Positions 46,391 through 56,758 of a stretch of 64,000 nucleotides of DNA are shown one piece after another; the first letter of the stretch is position 1, and the number at the start of each line of letters is the position of its first letter. A program made the translations under genes and the position numbers. This DNA comes from Nectonema munidae (lineage: Eukaryota; Nematomorpha; Nectonematoida; Nectonematidae), in NCBI GenBank assembly GCA_030549495.1, contig JAUIRK010001006.1, positions 5,001 through 69,000 on the forward strand, in the 5' to 3' direction. The notes under the pieces were generated by a model. It made no database searches and was not told the origin of the DNA. It saw only the letters and a program-made list of their open reading frames with translations.

Positions 46391-46872
46391 AGCATGTATT
46401 ATTATCATAGTATGAAAAATGCATGTTTTTAATAAAAATCACATTATTTGTTTCACAAATTATTACATTATTTTTATATTTGAAAAAAAAAGTTTGCCCC
46501 TCCCTACATTTTTTTAACACTTACAAAATTCAAACGTTGCAAATCACAGATAAAGATAATGTTAAAAAGATAATGTCAGGCAGGAATAAACTTGAAGAGA
46601 GAAGAAAATGAAAAGACAAAAATTATGTCATTCTATTTTGAAGCTCTTTGACAATTTTTGAACAATCAATTAAACTTCTCTTCTTTATTATCTTTATGTT
46701 ATATTTAAATCAATATTATGTATTATATATTCAATATAATTGCTATATACTTTATTAAAAATCAAAGCTGCTTGCGGGGCCCCTCAAAATGCGGGGCCCG
46801 TGGCATAAGCCAATTCAGCCACTAGGTTAATCCGGGCCTGCCGCGAAGGTAAAGAGGTTGAGAAACGCTAAT

Positions 46873-47979
46873 CTAGACTGAAAATTTGTCAATGCAACAG
46901 GCCCATTATTTTATCTCTAATAATATATCTCTCCATTGTACTGCATGCTGTATGAATATTTCGGGTTTCAGTTATGATTTCTCTTTAGAAGGATTTCAAA
47001 AGTATTTTCTTTTAATTAAAAAGAATTTTTTTTCTACTATTTTATTAAAACAAAAATTTTCTTTTATGTAAAAAGGTGTTATTAAGAAAAAAGGTTTTTG
47101 CTTTTGAGTTACATTCCTTTTATAATAATTGTATTGATTTTAACTCTTTATTTATTTTGAAAGACTATAATGTAGATAAATCATTAGTGCCTTTGAAGCA
47201 GGGGGGCAGTGCCCCCCCCCCCCCAATACTTTTTCTGCCTCCCCCTCAAATCATTTTATTTCCAATATGCTTGCCCCCTAAATTCCTTGCATGCCCCCCA
47301 ACTTCCATTTTTTGGCTACGCCACTGCTTTGAAGACAACAGGTAATGGTAATTGTTTATTTAATAGCGAAAATTTTGCTATTATACTTCGTGTACTAACT
47401 TCTATTGAATTATAATTTCAGTTTTTATTATAATATTGAGTATGAGAGGGTATATTGTTTCGATGATTCTATTAACGTTTTTGTACATTTTTCTTGGTTC
47501 AATGTTTTTACTATGCATGCCCTTTCTTACGTTCTGTGTATTCTTTTAGGCTTACTGTTCCTCCGTATAACTCTCCAGATGATATAGCACATTTACCTAA
47601 GATATTGTTTCCAATTAATTTTAAATTTAAAAAAAATTTGTTCGTTTCAAATAATATCAAAATTTAATTTACATGTACCAATTACCAATCCAGTCATGTA
47701 AAGGTACCTGACCACTTTGACTCTTTGGTACAAAAAAGAATTTCTATGCATAATGAAAACTATGTGAGTAATATAGTGAATGATTTTAACGTAGTGAGTG
47801 CAACGGATAAATTTATGAGTGATTGCTCATATGATCAATCTTCAAAGATTTTACTTCCTTCAACACCTTCTCCACAATGTAGTGTATTATTTGTAAATGA
47901 TAACAATATTTTTCATGCTTATACTTCACAATTTTCTACTGTTAAAAAAAGACTCTCCTTTCATAAAAATTTCTAATTT
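46873..47979 (+). pseudogene. OTU-like cysteine-protease-related relic
   Basis: The plus strand reads, in pieces, AHYFISNNISLHCTACCMNI, then VFAFELHSFYNNCIDFNSLF, DYNVDKSLVPLK, the block TTGNGNCLFNS (at 47335 onward), ILRVLTSIEL and FYYNIEY. A C-terminal tail follows (47725-47979: ISMHNENYVSNIV... VKKRLSFHKNF). G-N-G-N-C-L-F-x-S followed by LR..TSIEL is the start of an OTU-type fold, with the usual catalytic Asp before Asn-Cys replaced by Asn in this family. It is broken in several places and split by a 128-bp miniature hAT. Whether it was a host gene or was carried by a transposon is unclear; see the TIR pair at 41864 and 50603. Confidence 0.6.
47199..47326. mobile_element. Miniature hAT element, 128 bp, with perfect 8-bp duplication
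   Basis: CTTTGAAG lies on both sides (47191-47198 and 47327-47334). The right end, read inverted, is CAGTGGCGTAGCCA, a classical hAT terminus. The left end is CAGGGGGGCAGTG followed by a long C run. It sits between LVPLK and TTGNGNC of the OTU-like relic; without it and one duplication copy, the two parts join in frame. Confidence 0.88.
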
Positions 47980-48050
47980 TTTTAATAATTAAAACTTCGC
48001 TTGATTTTGTAATTATTTCTGTAATTTTTTTGGACTAAGTTCTTTTAGAA

Positions 48051-48469
48051 CAGGGGTGGGCAACCTTTTCAGAGTGAGGGCCAGATGATGCTTTTGGAAG
48101 GAGATCGCGGGCCGGAGTGGAAAACGAAATCTCAGAATTACTATATTTTGTATACATGTAAAATTTCATCAATTTATCATTGATTTTCAATACATTGATT
48201 GAAAAAAAAGTATAATACATGAATAAATTGTACAAAAATTGCATTGAACAGTCTACAAATCAATGAGACTGCTGGTGCTGTTTGCCATGAAGAAGTATTC
48301 CATTTCTGGCTCAATGGTTGAGGAAATTTATTTATTTGAAAACTTAAAATTTATTGAAATTTCTTCTCTACTTTTACTGGGAGGTCCCCGGGCCGGATTG
48401 CAATAATAAAGCCTAGAATGGTGGGGGCTGGACGATAAGCCTTCGGGGGCTGGAGGTTAGCCGCCCCTG
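48051..48469. mobile_element. Non-autonomous hAT element, 419 bp
   Basis: The left end is CAGGGGTGGGCAACC and the right end, inverted, is CAGGGGCGGCTAACC. The flanks TTTTAGAA (48043-48050) and CTTTAGAA (48470-48477) match at 7 of 8 positions, so this is an hAT duplication with one later change. GC-rich subterminal stretches contain GGGCCGGA. There is no coding capacity. Confidence 0.82.
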
Positions 48470-48554
48470 CTTTAGAATGTAAAGAAAATGTATGCTTCAT
48501 TTTAAAAAGGAAAGTTTTTTCAAGAATAAACTTCAAAAGAAGTGTGCTTGGCAC

Positions 48555-48745
48555 AAAAAGTTCTATGTTTAAAGTAAATGATAATAGCCTTTCTTGTTAT
48601 AGGGAGAAAATCAGTTATGGAAAACTCCAGAAAGGCTGGTGGACCTTCTGATTCCTCATCTCCAAAGGAAAATTCTTGTAAAATGTTGATAAATCGTTTT
48701 TCGTATTCTTTACCCTCCAATGCTTCAAATATTCAGATTCTCTCC
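48555..48745 (-). other. Unrecognised coding-like segment, partly repeated at 50262-50306
   Basis: The minus strand reads NIFEALEGKEYEKRFINILQ, EFSFGDEESEGPPAFLEF and ITRKAIIIYF without a stop. The first 13 or so codons recur on the plus strand at 50262-50306 as IFEALEGKEYEK with two or three base differences. The amino-acid composition looks more like real protein than the opposite strand does. I do not recognise the family. It may be an exon of a host gene, or a captured segment copied by a transposon. Confidence 0.35.
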
Positions 48746-49230
48746 TCGCACGGAACAAGTTACCTAAGCCGGGGTGTGCGTACAATGGGACCCAATGGAA
48801 ACTCTCAGAGCAAACAGTGATTACTTTTTGGGATCCGGCTCAAATCGCAGCTTCGCAATACCGTTAAATGTTAATAAAAACACAGAAAGTTCCCTAGAAA
48901 GGGATAGACCCAAGGAGTCAGCACTCAAATGGTCATGACATTTGCACAATATTGCTATTTCTCTGATTTTTTCGTGTGTATATTAAACCTGGTGTATATA
49001 ACACTAATGCTCTTTTTAGAGCCGACACCACTACTTATTTATTACTTTATTGATATGTTCAATATAAAATTATTATTTCGTTATTAATGAAGAATAAATT
49101 GTTTTTATGAATTCCCTATTATTTAAGTTTTTGTGAACATAAAAGTTCGTTACAGAGAGTGCCAATATCTCTGCCAAATGGCCGTGTTAGGCAAAAATTT
49201 TACGGGTACTTCATTGGTTCGCTAATTTTT
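48746..49230. other. Intergenic DNA, higher GC at left
   Basis: No protein match. The part 48750-48930 is richer in G and C than its surroundings and includes GGGATCCGGCTCAAATCGC, which resembles a pol III B box only weakly. It could be the body of a retroposon, but no tail or duplication supports that. Confidence 0.4.
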
Positions 49231-49950
49231 GAACTATCAGATATCATTAAGTTTGCTTTTTAAAAATTTTTTAGTTACCTAAAAAAATGTTTTTATAAGC
49301 TGAGTATAAATATATATACAATTTTAAAACTATTTCGCATTGAGATTAGAAAAGTTTAAATTCTGTTATCGAATCAATCAAATCAGAAATTGGCTTTTGC
49401 TCAAATAGATCCAAAAAATTAGTAGATTTAGGTAACAAACAGTTAACTGATTGAAACAAATTTATATTCTATAGTTTGAAACCTATTTGTTGTTTCATTG
49501 ATAACAGTGTCGAGAAAGTTATACAAAATTCTTTTCAAACGAAGCTTATCGTCAAAACCGTTTTGTTCAACATTAGAAAAATGTAAATTTAATGAGTAAT
49601 CAATCAATTTTTTTGGTAAGAATTATTTCCTCGACTCTTTATATTTTCCCTTAAATAATACTTGGGAATATTTATATATTTCTTGGAAAGTTGAATCCAA
49701 ATTTTTTTTTTTAAATTTCAATCTTAGAATGAATAAGATCAAAGCTTGAGCCAAATCACTAGAGCTTATTTTTTATTAATTGTACCTCAAAAAGTGTATT
49801 TGCATGCATGAAACATTCGAGAGTTTCTTTAACAAGGAAGGCACTAACAAATTTTTCAAACCACCGTAAAATTCCTCCACATTTAATTTCTAACTCAACA
49901 TTCGTATTTTGATTTAAAACATAGCTCAAAAATTTAGGACACAAAATTTA
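49230..49950 (-). pseudogene. Possible hAT (ZMYM1-like) transposase relic
   Basis: Minus-strand pieces read CGGILRWFEKFVSAFLVKET, then NVEQNGFDDKLRLKRIL, then FLDTVINETTNRFQTIEY and a PKSTNFLDLF-like run. The F..LD.VI.....RF pattern occurs in the C-terminal half of ZMYM1-like hAT proteins. Breaks are frequent and no catalytic residue can be assigned, so this is tentative. Confidence 0.3.
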
Positions 49951-50261
49951 CACTTACATTTTTTTTCCATGTGTTTATAATGTATATCAGCTAATAATGA
50001 ATCATTTTGACTTCATTTAGAAAAAAAGGTTAAGTTAAATGTATTTTTATTAACAAGGCGATAATGTACCAGTGATGCCAAACTATAAAATAGTTAACAG
50101 AGATTAAGTTAAAACCCAGGATCATCTTGAACCTTAACTTAAACTCTAACTTACTTACTCATGTTATCCCATTTAGGATTAAGTTTTTTATGAAGTTTAA
50201 ATGATTCATTAAAACTACAGTAAAACTTAAAATTAAGTTTTATTAAAATTTTTTTTTTAAA

Positions 50262-50306
50262 AATTTGAATATTTGAAGCATTGGAAGGCAAAGAATACGA
50301 AAAATA
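50262..50306 (+). repeat. Inverted copy of the 48.7-kb coding-like segment
   Basis: About 40 bases match the complement of 48697-48740 with two or three differences and code for IFEALEGKEYEK on the plus strand. Sequence beyond the match is AT-rich and unrelated. Confidence 0.6.
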
Positions 50307-51399
50307 ATTTTTTTTATTTTTAAAATTAAATCTTAAAAATTTTTGAAATTTTTTAAATTTAAAAATTTCTATTTTTTTTTTTGGTAAACAGACATTTGAT
50401 TTATTTATGAAACTCTCTAAAATGACTGCCAAATTTTTTTAAATTAAATTTAATGACATATGGAGTGAAAGTTTTAAATAATTTTTTACTATAATTTGTT
50501 TTTTTGGATGTAAAAACTCGAGTTTAGTATATATTCAAATTTTTGTATTGCTATTTCAAGTAGTTTTCATTTTATGTTGCTTTTTGTCTGCGGCTTACTT
50601 TAGACTGACCCTACAAAATATAATCTATTAGTTTTTTCCTTCTCCCTCAAACGTGAACTTTTTAAGTTGAAACAATTATTAAAGAAAAGTTTGACATTTT
50701 TTATATATATTTTTTATTAGATTAAAAAAACAAAAAAAAAGTAATATTTTATATAGGTAAGAAAATATTCACAAACTAATACACAAAATATTAATTAGAT
50801 ACTAAACAGTAGAAAATGAATTTTCTTAATATATTTATTAAGGTATGCGTTGAGGCTTTGGTAAACTTCTTTTAGAGAGTTTATCCTTATGCCATATCTT
50901 CTGATACATTTAATTATGAAAGTGTCTATCTTATAGCCCAGCTTTTCCGATTTTAAAAGTAAATGATCAGCATCTTCCACTGCATCACAACCAAATCTAA
51001 ATGATAAATCATTCGCTTTATCTATCCGACAAAGAAAACTTTTCCAAGAAAAATTACCGACTGACCATCTAATAACCTCTGGTGGCAAGGCTGAGAGATT
51101 CATTTTTCTATAAAAAAGTTTTAAACTATTCATACAAGGTTTTCTCATTCTCTTCTGAATTAAATTAATGCAAGGTATTCAAAAATCCTTTGATTAAGGC
51201 TTTGAACACGTCTATCCCAATCTTTTACTAATTTATCATTAAGTGACTTTTTTGCCAATTGTAAGGGAACATCATTCACAGTAGAAGACAAACTCAAGGC
51301 CTTTTTTGCTAGACAGTCTATATATTCGTTTCCGCTAAAGCCAGTATGACCTGGACACCATATTATTCTAACTTCAAAAAACTTGCAATATATGGAAAG

Positions 51400-52797
51400 C
51401 AGGGGCGCACATCCGGGGGGGGGGGGGGATTTTGAAATTATTCTGAGAACAGACGGTTCCATTTTAAAATAGTGAAACGTCAAATTAGTTTTCAAAAAAC
51501 TTAAGTTATGCTCTAAAAATTTTTAGTTTTTGTTGAAGCTCTATAACTTTTTCTGATAGACTTTTTTTCCCTAAAAGTTATTATAAAAGGCAAATCATTG
51601 CAAAATGTTAACAGTATTTTACTTTTTCTAGTTTGTAACAATTTAGCTTTTAAACTATTTTTGAATGATGCTGAGTAAAATGAAATAATGCGATCTTAAT
51701 TTTTTGTTTTATTTTTGTTTGCACAATTATAACTTCGTTTTATACCCTTGCCCCTGAATCAATCACATTTTTTCATATAAACATCTCAGGGTGTCTAGTA
51801 GACTCTTTGCCTTTAGACTACATTCACTCATATAAAACTATTCAACCTCCAGTTATTTGTTTTTTCTATGAATCAAATATCCTTTCATTAATTCCAGTAA
51901 TGTGCCTGGTAGACTACTTCATTTTTCAAATGAAAAGCCTATTCCACCCCCTAACATTTTTGGATTTTTTTAAACTAGTATATATTCGATGGTTGTAGGT
52001 AAAAATGCCCCCAGAAAAATGCCCTCGGAAAAATTACCTCCGTAAAAAATGCCCCCGAAATAAATGCCCCCAATTAAAAAGTAGGAAAAAATGTCCCCTA
52101 ATTTTTGATTTTCAGGATTTTTTAATTATATAAATATTTTTATTTGGTACCGTTTTGAAAGGCTAAATTTCTTAATCTATAGGGTTTTTTCTTTATAAAG
52201 TTCTTGAAAACAATAGCAAAGGTGCAGATTTGTGGGAATGTGTCCTAAAATCAATTTAAATACAAATTACATTTAGAAAGTGTTCTGATACACACAAAGT
52301 CCAAAAATATTAGCTGTTTTATAAAAAAAATTTTTGTATTTAAAAAATTGTCATATGCTGAGTTTTTTAGTTTATTTTAATTAAATTTTAAATGTTTTAG
52401 ATGAAAAGTTAACTTTTTTTTTATAAAAAATCTTTTTTAAAAATTTTAATTAATAATTTTTTGAATTTTTTTGTGTTTGGGCATTTTTTCCTACTTTTAA
52501 ATTGGGGGCATTTTTTCCTACTTTTTAATTGGGGGCATTTTTTCTGCGCACTATATTCGATATGTAAATTTAATTAAAATATTTTCGCTGGAAGTATAGT
52601 ATTTAAATTCACCAATTTTGTAAAAAAAAAATATAAAGTAGTCTTATAAATTTAGGACTTTATGTATGCGCTGAATACACTGTATTTTAAAGGATTGCTT
52701 GAATATTTGGTCTCCCGTGGTATTTCCAGACCACTAATTTTGAAAATTGCAAGAAAAAAATTTCGCCCCCCAATAATTTTGAGGGTGTGCGCCCCTG
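51400..52797. mobile_element. Non-autonomous hAT element, 1,398 bp, host to a foldback element
   Basis: Both ends begin CAGGGGCGCACA in inverted orientation, and ATGGAAAG flanks it perfectly (51392-51399 and 52798-52805). It lies inside the RNase H domain of a LINE; without it, LSI and YCKFFEVRIIW come together. A run of about 14 G follows the left end. Its own sequence is non-coding, and 561 bp of it belong to foldback element C. Confidence 0.92.
51991..52551. mobile_element. Foldback/inverted-repeat element C (AAATGCCCCC-motif arms)
   Basis: TATATTCGAT flanks the element exactly (51981-51990 and 52552-52561), a 10-bp target duplication. The left arm has about six spaced AAAATGCCCCC units and the right arm three in inverted orientation, several joined by AATTAAAAAGTAGG. 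The 360-bp middle is AT-rich and non-coding. A 9-10 bp duplication fits Mutator-like elements better than hAT (8) or piggyBac (TTAA). Confidence 0.88.
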
Positions 52798-53586
52798 ATG
52801 GAAAGTATAGCTGAGATGAAATATATTCTATCATTTTTGAGTTTTAGTGCTTGGATCAATGATAAACAATCACAAAAGAAGAATATTAAAGAAAACCGTG
52901 CAAAAGAAAACCTATTAGCGTACAAGTATTTAATAGCAGAAAAAACACAGCACATTAAGTAAAAAACGATGAAACTGTTAAAAAAAATATACATGTTGTG
53001 ACTATATATATTATATATAGATATATTTTTTCAGTGAGTTTAATTCATCACAAAGTTGTTTTTATGGATATTAATTTTTTTGTTGGTTCCAATTAAAAAG
53101 AGAAATTTCAATTTTTTTGAAATTCCTTAACATTTTACCCAGATGCTGTTCCAATTATTGTGAGTTATGGAAACCATAGAGAAAAACCAAAAATAACTAA
53201 AAGCGAACGAAAAACTAGGCTAAATAATTAGTGACAACCGGGTAATTTTTGACCCTCTTCTTCCAAAAAGTAAGTTTAAGCACCTTGGCTTCAGTATTGA
53301 TCCAAATAAAATGTGAGCCTCGAGATTATACTGTTTTTCTATTTTCGTAAAAACGTTTTCTATATTTAGTTTAATATATTGAATATGACAAATATTTTGA
53401 AAGTCAGATTATGGTAGCAAAAAACTAACAAAATAAACACAAGAAATTAAACGACATTTTAAATATATTTTATCCCATTAAAGAAGCATTAAAAAAAGTC
53501 TTCAATTTATATATTGGTAAGAATAATTTCAAGTATTAAGTTTAATTTCTTTAAATAAATTTATCTTTTTGCATTTATATTTTAAG

Positions 53587-53750
53587 GTGCTCTTACTATC
53601 GGAAGAAGTACAGCATCGTGTGAAAGATCATTTTCATGCTTGAAAAAGGTGTTGACAAGCCAAAGAACTTCTATGGTACACGACAGAAAAAAAACTTGAT
53701 TCTACTGTCATATTTTGATTCATATACAAAAAATATTGATACTGATGAAT
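53587..53750 (+). pseudogene. hAT transposase C-terminal (dimerisation) fragment
   Basis: The plus strand reads GALTIGRSTASCERSFSCLK, then KVLTSQRTSMVHDR, and after a shift LDSTVIF. ASCERSFS followed by LK.vL.S.R..M...R is the hAT dimerisation motif. It is a single truncated block; the rest of this hAT transposase is absent to the left. A hAT end occurs 230 bases to the right. Confidence 0.75.
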
Positions 53751-53980
53751 AGGTCAAGAAATTTTCTAACAAAACAAGAAGAATTCAACTTTTTTTAGAG
53801 AGCATGTATTGTTTTTCCAAAATGAGATAAGTTTTTTTTCAAATAATTATTTTATTTATTCATTATTAAGTATTCATCATCTAACCTAAATTCTTATCAT
53901 CTAACCATCATTACCTCTAAAGGGTAATTATCTACTTATTTTTAAAAGCATTAAATTGCCAAATTTTAAATCAAAATATT

Positions 53981-54021
53981 CAGGCCCCCTCAACTTTCTC
54001 TTGTGCCTGGCTACAGCCCTG
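53981..54021. mobile_element. hAT transposon right end (CAGGGCTGTAGCCAGG)
   Basis: Read inverted, the sequence starts CAGGGCTGTAGCCAGGCAC and continues into GAAAGTTGAGGGGGCC, a typical hAT terminus. It follows the dimerisation-domain fragment at 53.6 kb in the correct order, so together they are probably the right end of one old element. The left end was not found. Confidence 0.65.
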
Positions 54022-54654
54022 CTTGTAACATTAATATCATTAGTAATTAAGATTTTAAAAAATATTAGTAATTAGATGGTATATCTAATATCTTTTCGAT
54101 TTATTAATTTCAGCAATTTTTAAAAATTTAAATAAGTTTTTTTTTAAATATTTTTTGCATAGATATATTTTTCTTTATCGAGGTATCGAAAATGGTTCAC
54201 AATTATAAAAATTAGCATTCTCATTATCAAAATGAGGTCTTTTACATAACTTTATAGCTTTGGACGATATTTTTCTGAATAAGAAACTCGAGATTTATAT
54301 GTATGTCAAGTTTCATGTCATATATTTTTAAATTGAGTGGCTGTCACCTTATTGCAATATTTGCTAATTTTCAAACTAGTTGTTGAAGTAAAAAAAATTT
54401 GGTATATAAGGAAACAAAGTAAGGGGAGGGGCTTTTCTGGCTCGTTTTTTTTCTAAAATATTGAATATCTTTACAAAATTCTCGCGTGAACCCAAATAAT
54501 TGATTGTAAATCTGATGGCATGATTTATTTTTTTTGGAAATTATTCAAACCTGTCTATTAATTTCAAATAAAAATAAATACTACTTGCATTTTGTGGTAT
54601 ATTGTCTAGTTAAACATTTTTTCAATATTTTAAGAAAAATGAATCCATACATTG
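54022..54654. other. AT-rich non-coding DNA
   Basis: Nothing beyond AT-rich sequence was seen in this stretch. Confidence 0.5.
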
Positions 54655-54658
54655 TTAA

Positions 54659-56758
54659 CCCTCAACATGCAAAAATATTTTACCTATGTTATTAATAAAC
54701 ATGGGCCCAACAGACCTATTACTCTCTTGTCTTTTTTCATATTAGTTTTAATGAATTTTCAAATTCAAAAATTAAATATAATGTTTTCAATATTAATTTA
54801 TTTCATTGAGAAAAATACAATATATAATAATTTTCAATTCTTAGAACATTGTTCACAAATTATATTTTTCTTTGAATGTTCATTACATACATTTTTCTGG
54901 CATTTAATTTTTCTATCTTTTGAAGAAGGACAAATATGACATCTCTTTCTTTGTATGAAAAAGATGAAGTCAAACAGTTGCAAGAAGAATCTTCACCTTC
55001 GTTATTGTTTTTTTCAATGGCTCTTTTCACTGATTTAGGAATTTATCTGCGATCTCAATTCGAGCCAAGGATGTATCAGTTTCTCTGCCATACTTTGGAG
55101 AAAACCTCTTCGTTAACATTTTTTTATATATAACATATGATACCAAACTTGCTATATCTACCATATTAAAAATATAACGTGTAGCATCTTTTGGATTTTC
55201 TTTTGCAGGAATAACAATGCAAAAGTTGATCCATTGTATCAATGCCAGATTTGTCTGATTGTATAACATAATAATTTTCTTCACTAATATATCACTCATT
55301 ATGCACAGTTGAAAGGAGGATGACTTGTTTTTTTTGAAACATAGGAAACCATGGTTGCATCTTTGTAATAGCCGTATAACGAGCTATTTAAAGCGCAATC
55401 TTTTTCAAAAAAAAGTTTTGGGATGAATGATTTGTTTTTTCTTACTGTTCCTACGCTTGTTAAACCATTTTTTAACAATTGTTGCCTAAATTAAAACTAG
55501 AAAAATATTAGCATAAGTAATATTTCTACCGGAAATGAAAAAAGGTATTGCTAAATCCATGACAATAGAGTGAGATTAATTTTTCTGCACTTTATTACCA
55601 ATTTTACCTGTATAAGGTATTTTCTTCACAGGATAAAATGTTTTAGAATCACTTATCCAAAAAATTTTAAGCCATGTTGATCAGGTTTTGATGGTAAGTA
55701 TTGCTTGAAACCGCATCGACCTCTAAAAGATAACAACTGCTCATCGATTGCCAAAATTCGCTTGGTGTGTAATATCTTTGTAAATTTCTGTTTAGTAAGT
55801 CAAAAAGGGAACGTACTGGAGCAAATTTATCTTTTTCTTTTCTCAAACTTCGAGTTTTTGTATTGTCAATGCGTATAAAGCATTCATTCAATTGGTAAAG
55901 CCGATTCATTGAAAACGCAGCTTTGAAAATAGGTGGGTCGTATTCCTTGCTCCATAAAGCATTACAATCAACTTTGCTAGATTTTAAGTGGCCTGCTGTA
56001 ATGAGTAAATAAACCAATAAACGCATACAACTCTGATTTATTTCTTCTTAGATATGCTCTCTTTTTTTTACTTCGGAGATTTTATCATTTGTGCATTCAA
56101 CAATAACATTTTGAATTTCTTCATCAAAATATAGTTTTAAAAGTTAAACGGGAGATCACATACATTTTTTGAAACATTTTTTACCTTGCAAACATCTCTC
56201 GCAATGTTAGACTTCTTTCCTTTTGTTTTTGAGAAAAGGAATTGACTCCCATTTAACGCCATCTTTATTATCGTATAAACTCATTTCATTTCTATTACTT
56301 TTCAAATAAGAACTCTCTGTATCACACTCATCCTCAGTTTCTTCTCCAGAAATGACAAGATGAAAAAATAGGTGAACAATAACCCAAGTCTTCATCCGAA
56401 TATTCTTCATCAGAGCTTTGGAAAATTTTGAAAATATTTTCTATTTTTTAGACATTAAATCTAATTTTAAAATAAAAATATTAAAAATTAAATAAAAATA
56501 AAATGAAAAAACAAAATTAAAAAATGGCTTTTATAATGAAATTTTTTCAATAGAGTCTGCTAGACCCATCTTTGCCCAAAAATTAGTTTAATGTTTTTTT
56601 ATATTATAAGTAAAAAAATATATTTTGAAAGAAATAAAGATTATAAATACTAAATAAAGATTAATTAAGGCATTATAAAAGTCAAATCTTTAGATGATTG
56701 GAAAAAGTTTATTTAAAAATTAGTCGGGTCTCAAAGACCCATATTTGCAAACAAAGGG
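54659..56758 (-). mobile_element. piggyBac transposon, 2.1 kb, TTAA-flanked
   Basis: TTAA lies on both sides (54655-54658 and 56759-56762). The ends are CCCTCAACATGCAAA and, inverted, CCCTTTGTTTGCAAA. The length and TTAA target are standard for piggyBac. The transposase is on the minus strand and broken in many places. Confidence 0.92.
54920..56430 (-). pseudogene. piggyBac transposase, broken
   Basis: Minus-strand order: an acidic N-terminus (SGEETEDECDTESS, about 56330), then LKSSKVDCNALWSKEYDPPI and FKAAFSMNRLYQLNECFIRI (about 55980-55870), DKFAPVRSLFD and YYTPSEFW (about 55830-55750), a much-damaged middle, and KSGIDTMDQLLHCYSCKRKS (about 55250-55190). The C-terminal Cys-rich tail is eroded. 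The first catalytic aspartate block and parts of the core are not readable. More than ten breaks are seen over the whole length, so this is an old copy despite its clean ends. Confidence 0.85.

Larger units (their letters stand above)
42394..46840 (-). mobile_element. 4.4-kb hAT transposon (ZMYM1-like transposase) with 8-bp duplication
   Basis: Both ends begin CAGGSCCGGATTAA in inverted orientation, followed by matched GGGGCCCC-rich stretches. The 8 bases CCGCGAAG flank it exactly (42386-42393 and 46841-46848), which is the hAT hallmark. The transposase lies on the minus strand from about 45071 to 42702, and the region 45190-46750 is the 5' non-coding side. A perfect target duplication and long readable protein blocks mean a recent insertion. 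Confidence 0.95.
42310..46872. mobile_element. hAT end (GCGTTTCTCAACC type), split by a second hAT
   Basis: The two halves 42310-42393 and 46849-46872 join into one sequence ending GAGGTTGAGAAACGC. On the opposite strand this is the widespread hAT terminal repeat GCGTTTCTCAACC...GGAACCC. A related copy of the same end lies at 58145-58222. The other end of this older element was not found. The 4.4-kb hAT between the halves entered it, duplicating CCGCGAAG. Confidence 0.65.
41864..50603. other. Possible old TIR-bounded unit enclosing the OTU-like relic
   Basis: CTAAAATAAGCCGCAG at 41864-41879 is matched in inverted orientation at 50588-50603 with one mismatch. GC-rich 16-mers are rare in this DNA, so chance is unlikely. 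The interval contains a 4.4-kb hAT, two hAT miniatures and the OTU-like relic. Taking out the hAT elements leaves about 3.7 kb, a plausible size for a transposon carrying that gene. No target duplication is seen at the outer edges. It could also be two independent copies of one repeat. Confidence 0.3.
50795..53005 (-). pseudogene. LINE RNase H and C-terminal domain relic, split by a hAT
   Basis: The minus strand reads SAIKYLYANRF, then CDCLSLIQALK, then (after the hAT insertion) FEVRIIWCPGHTGFSGNEYID and CLAKKALSLSS. This is an RNase H domain with its CDCLS aspartate and the WCPGHTG...NEYID motif. A C-terminal domain follows, with CRIDKANDLSFRFGCDAVEDADHLLL, ending at a stop at 50795-50797. 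These are the last two domains of an I/LOA-type ORF2. The EN and RT parts are not here. At least one break lies between 51160 and 51148. Confidence 0.75.
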
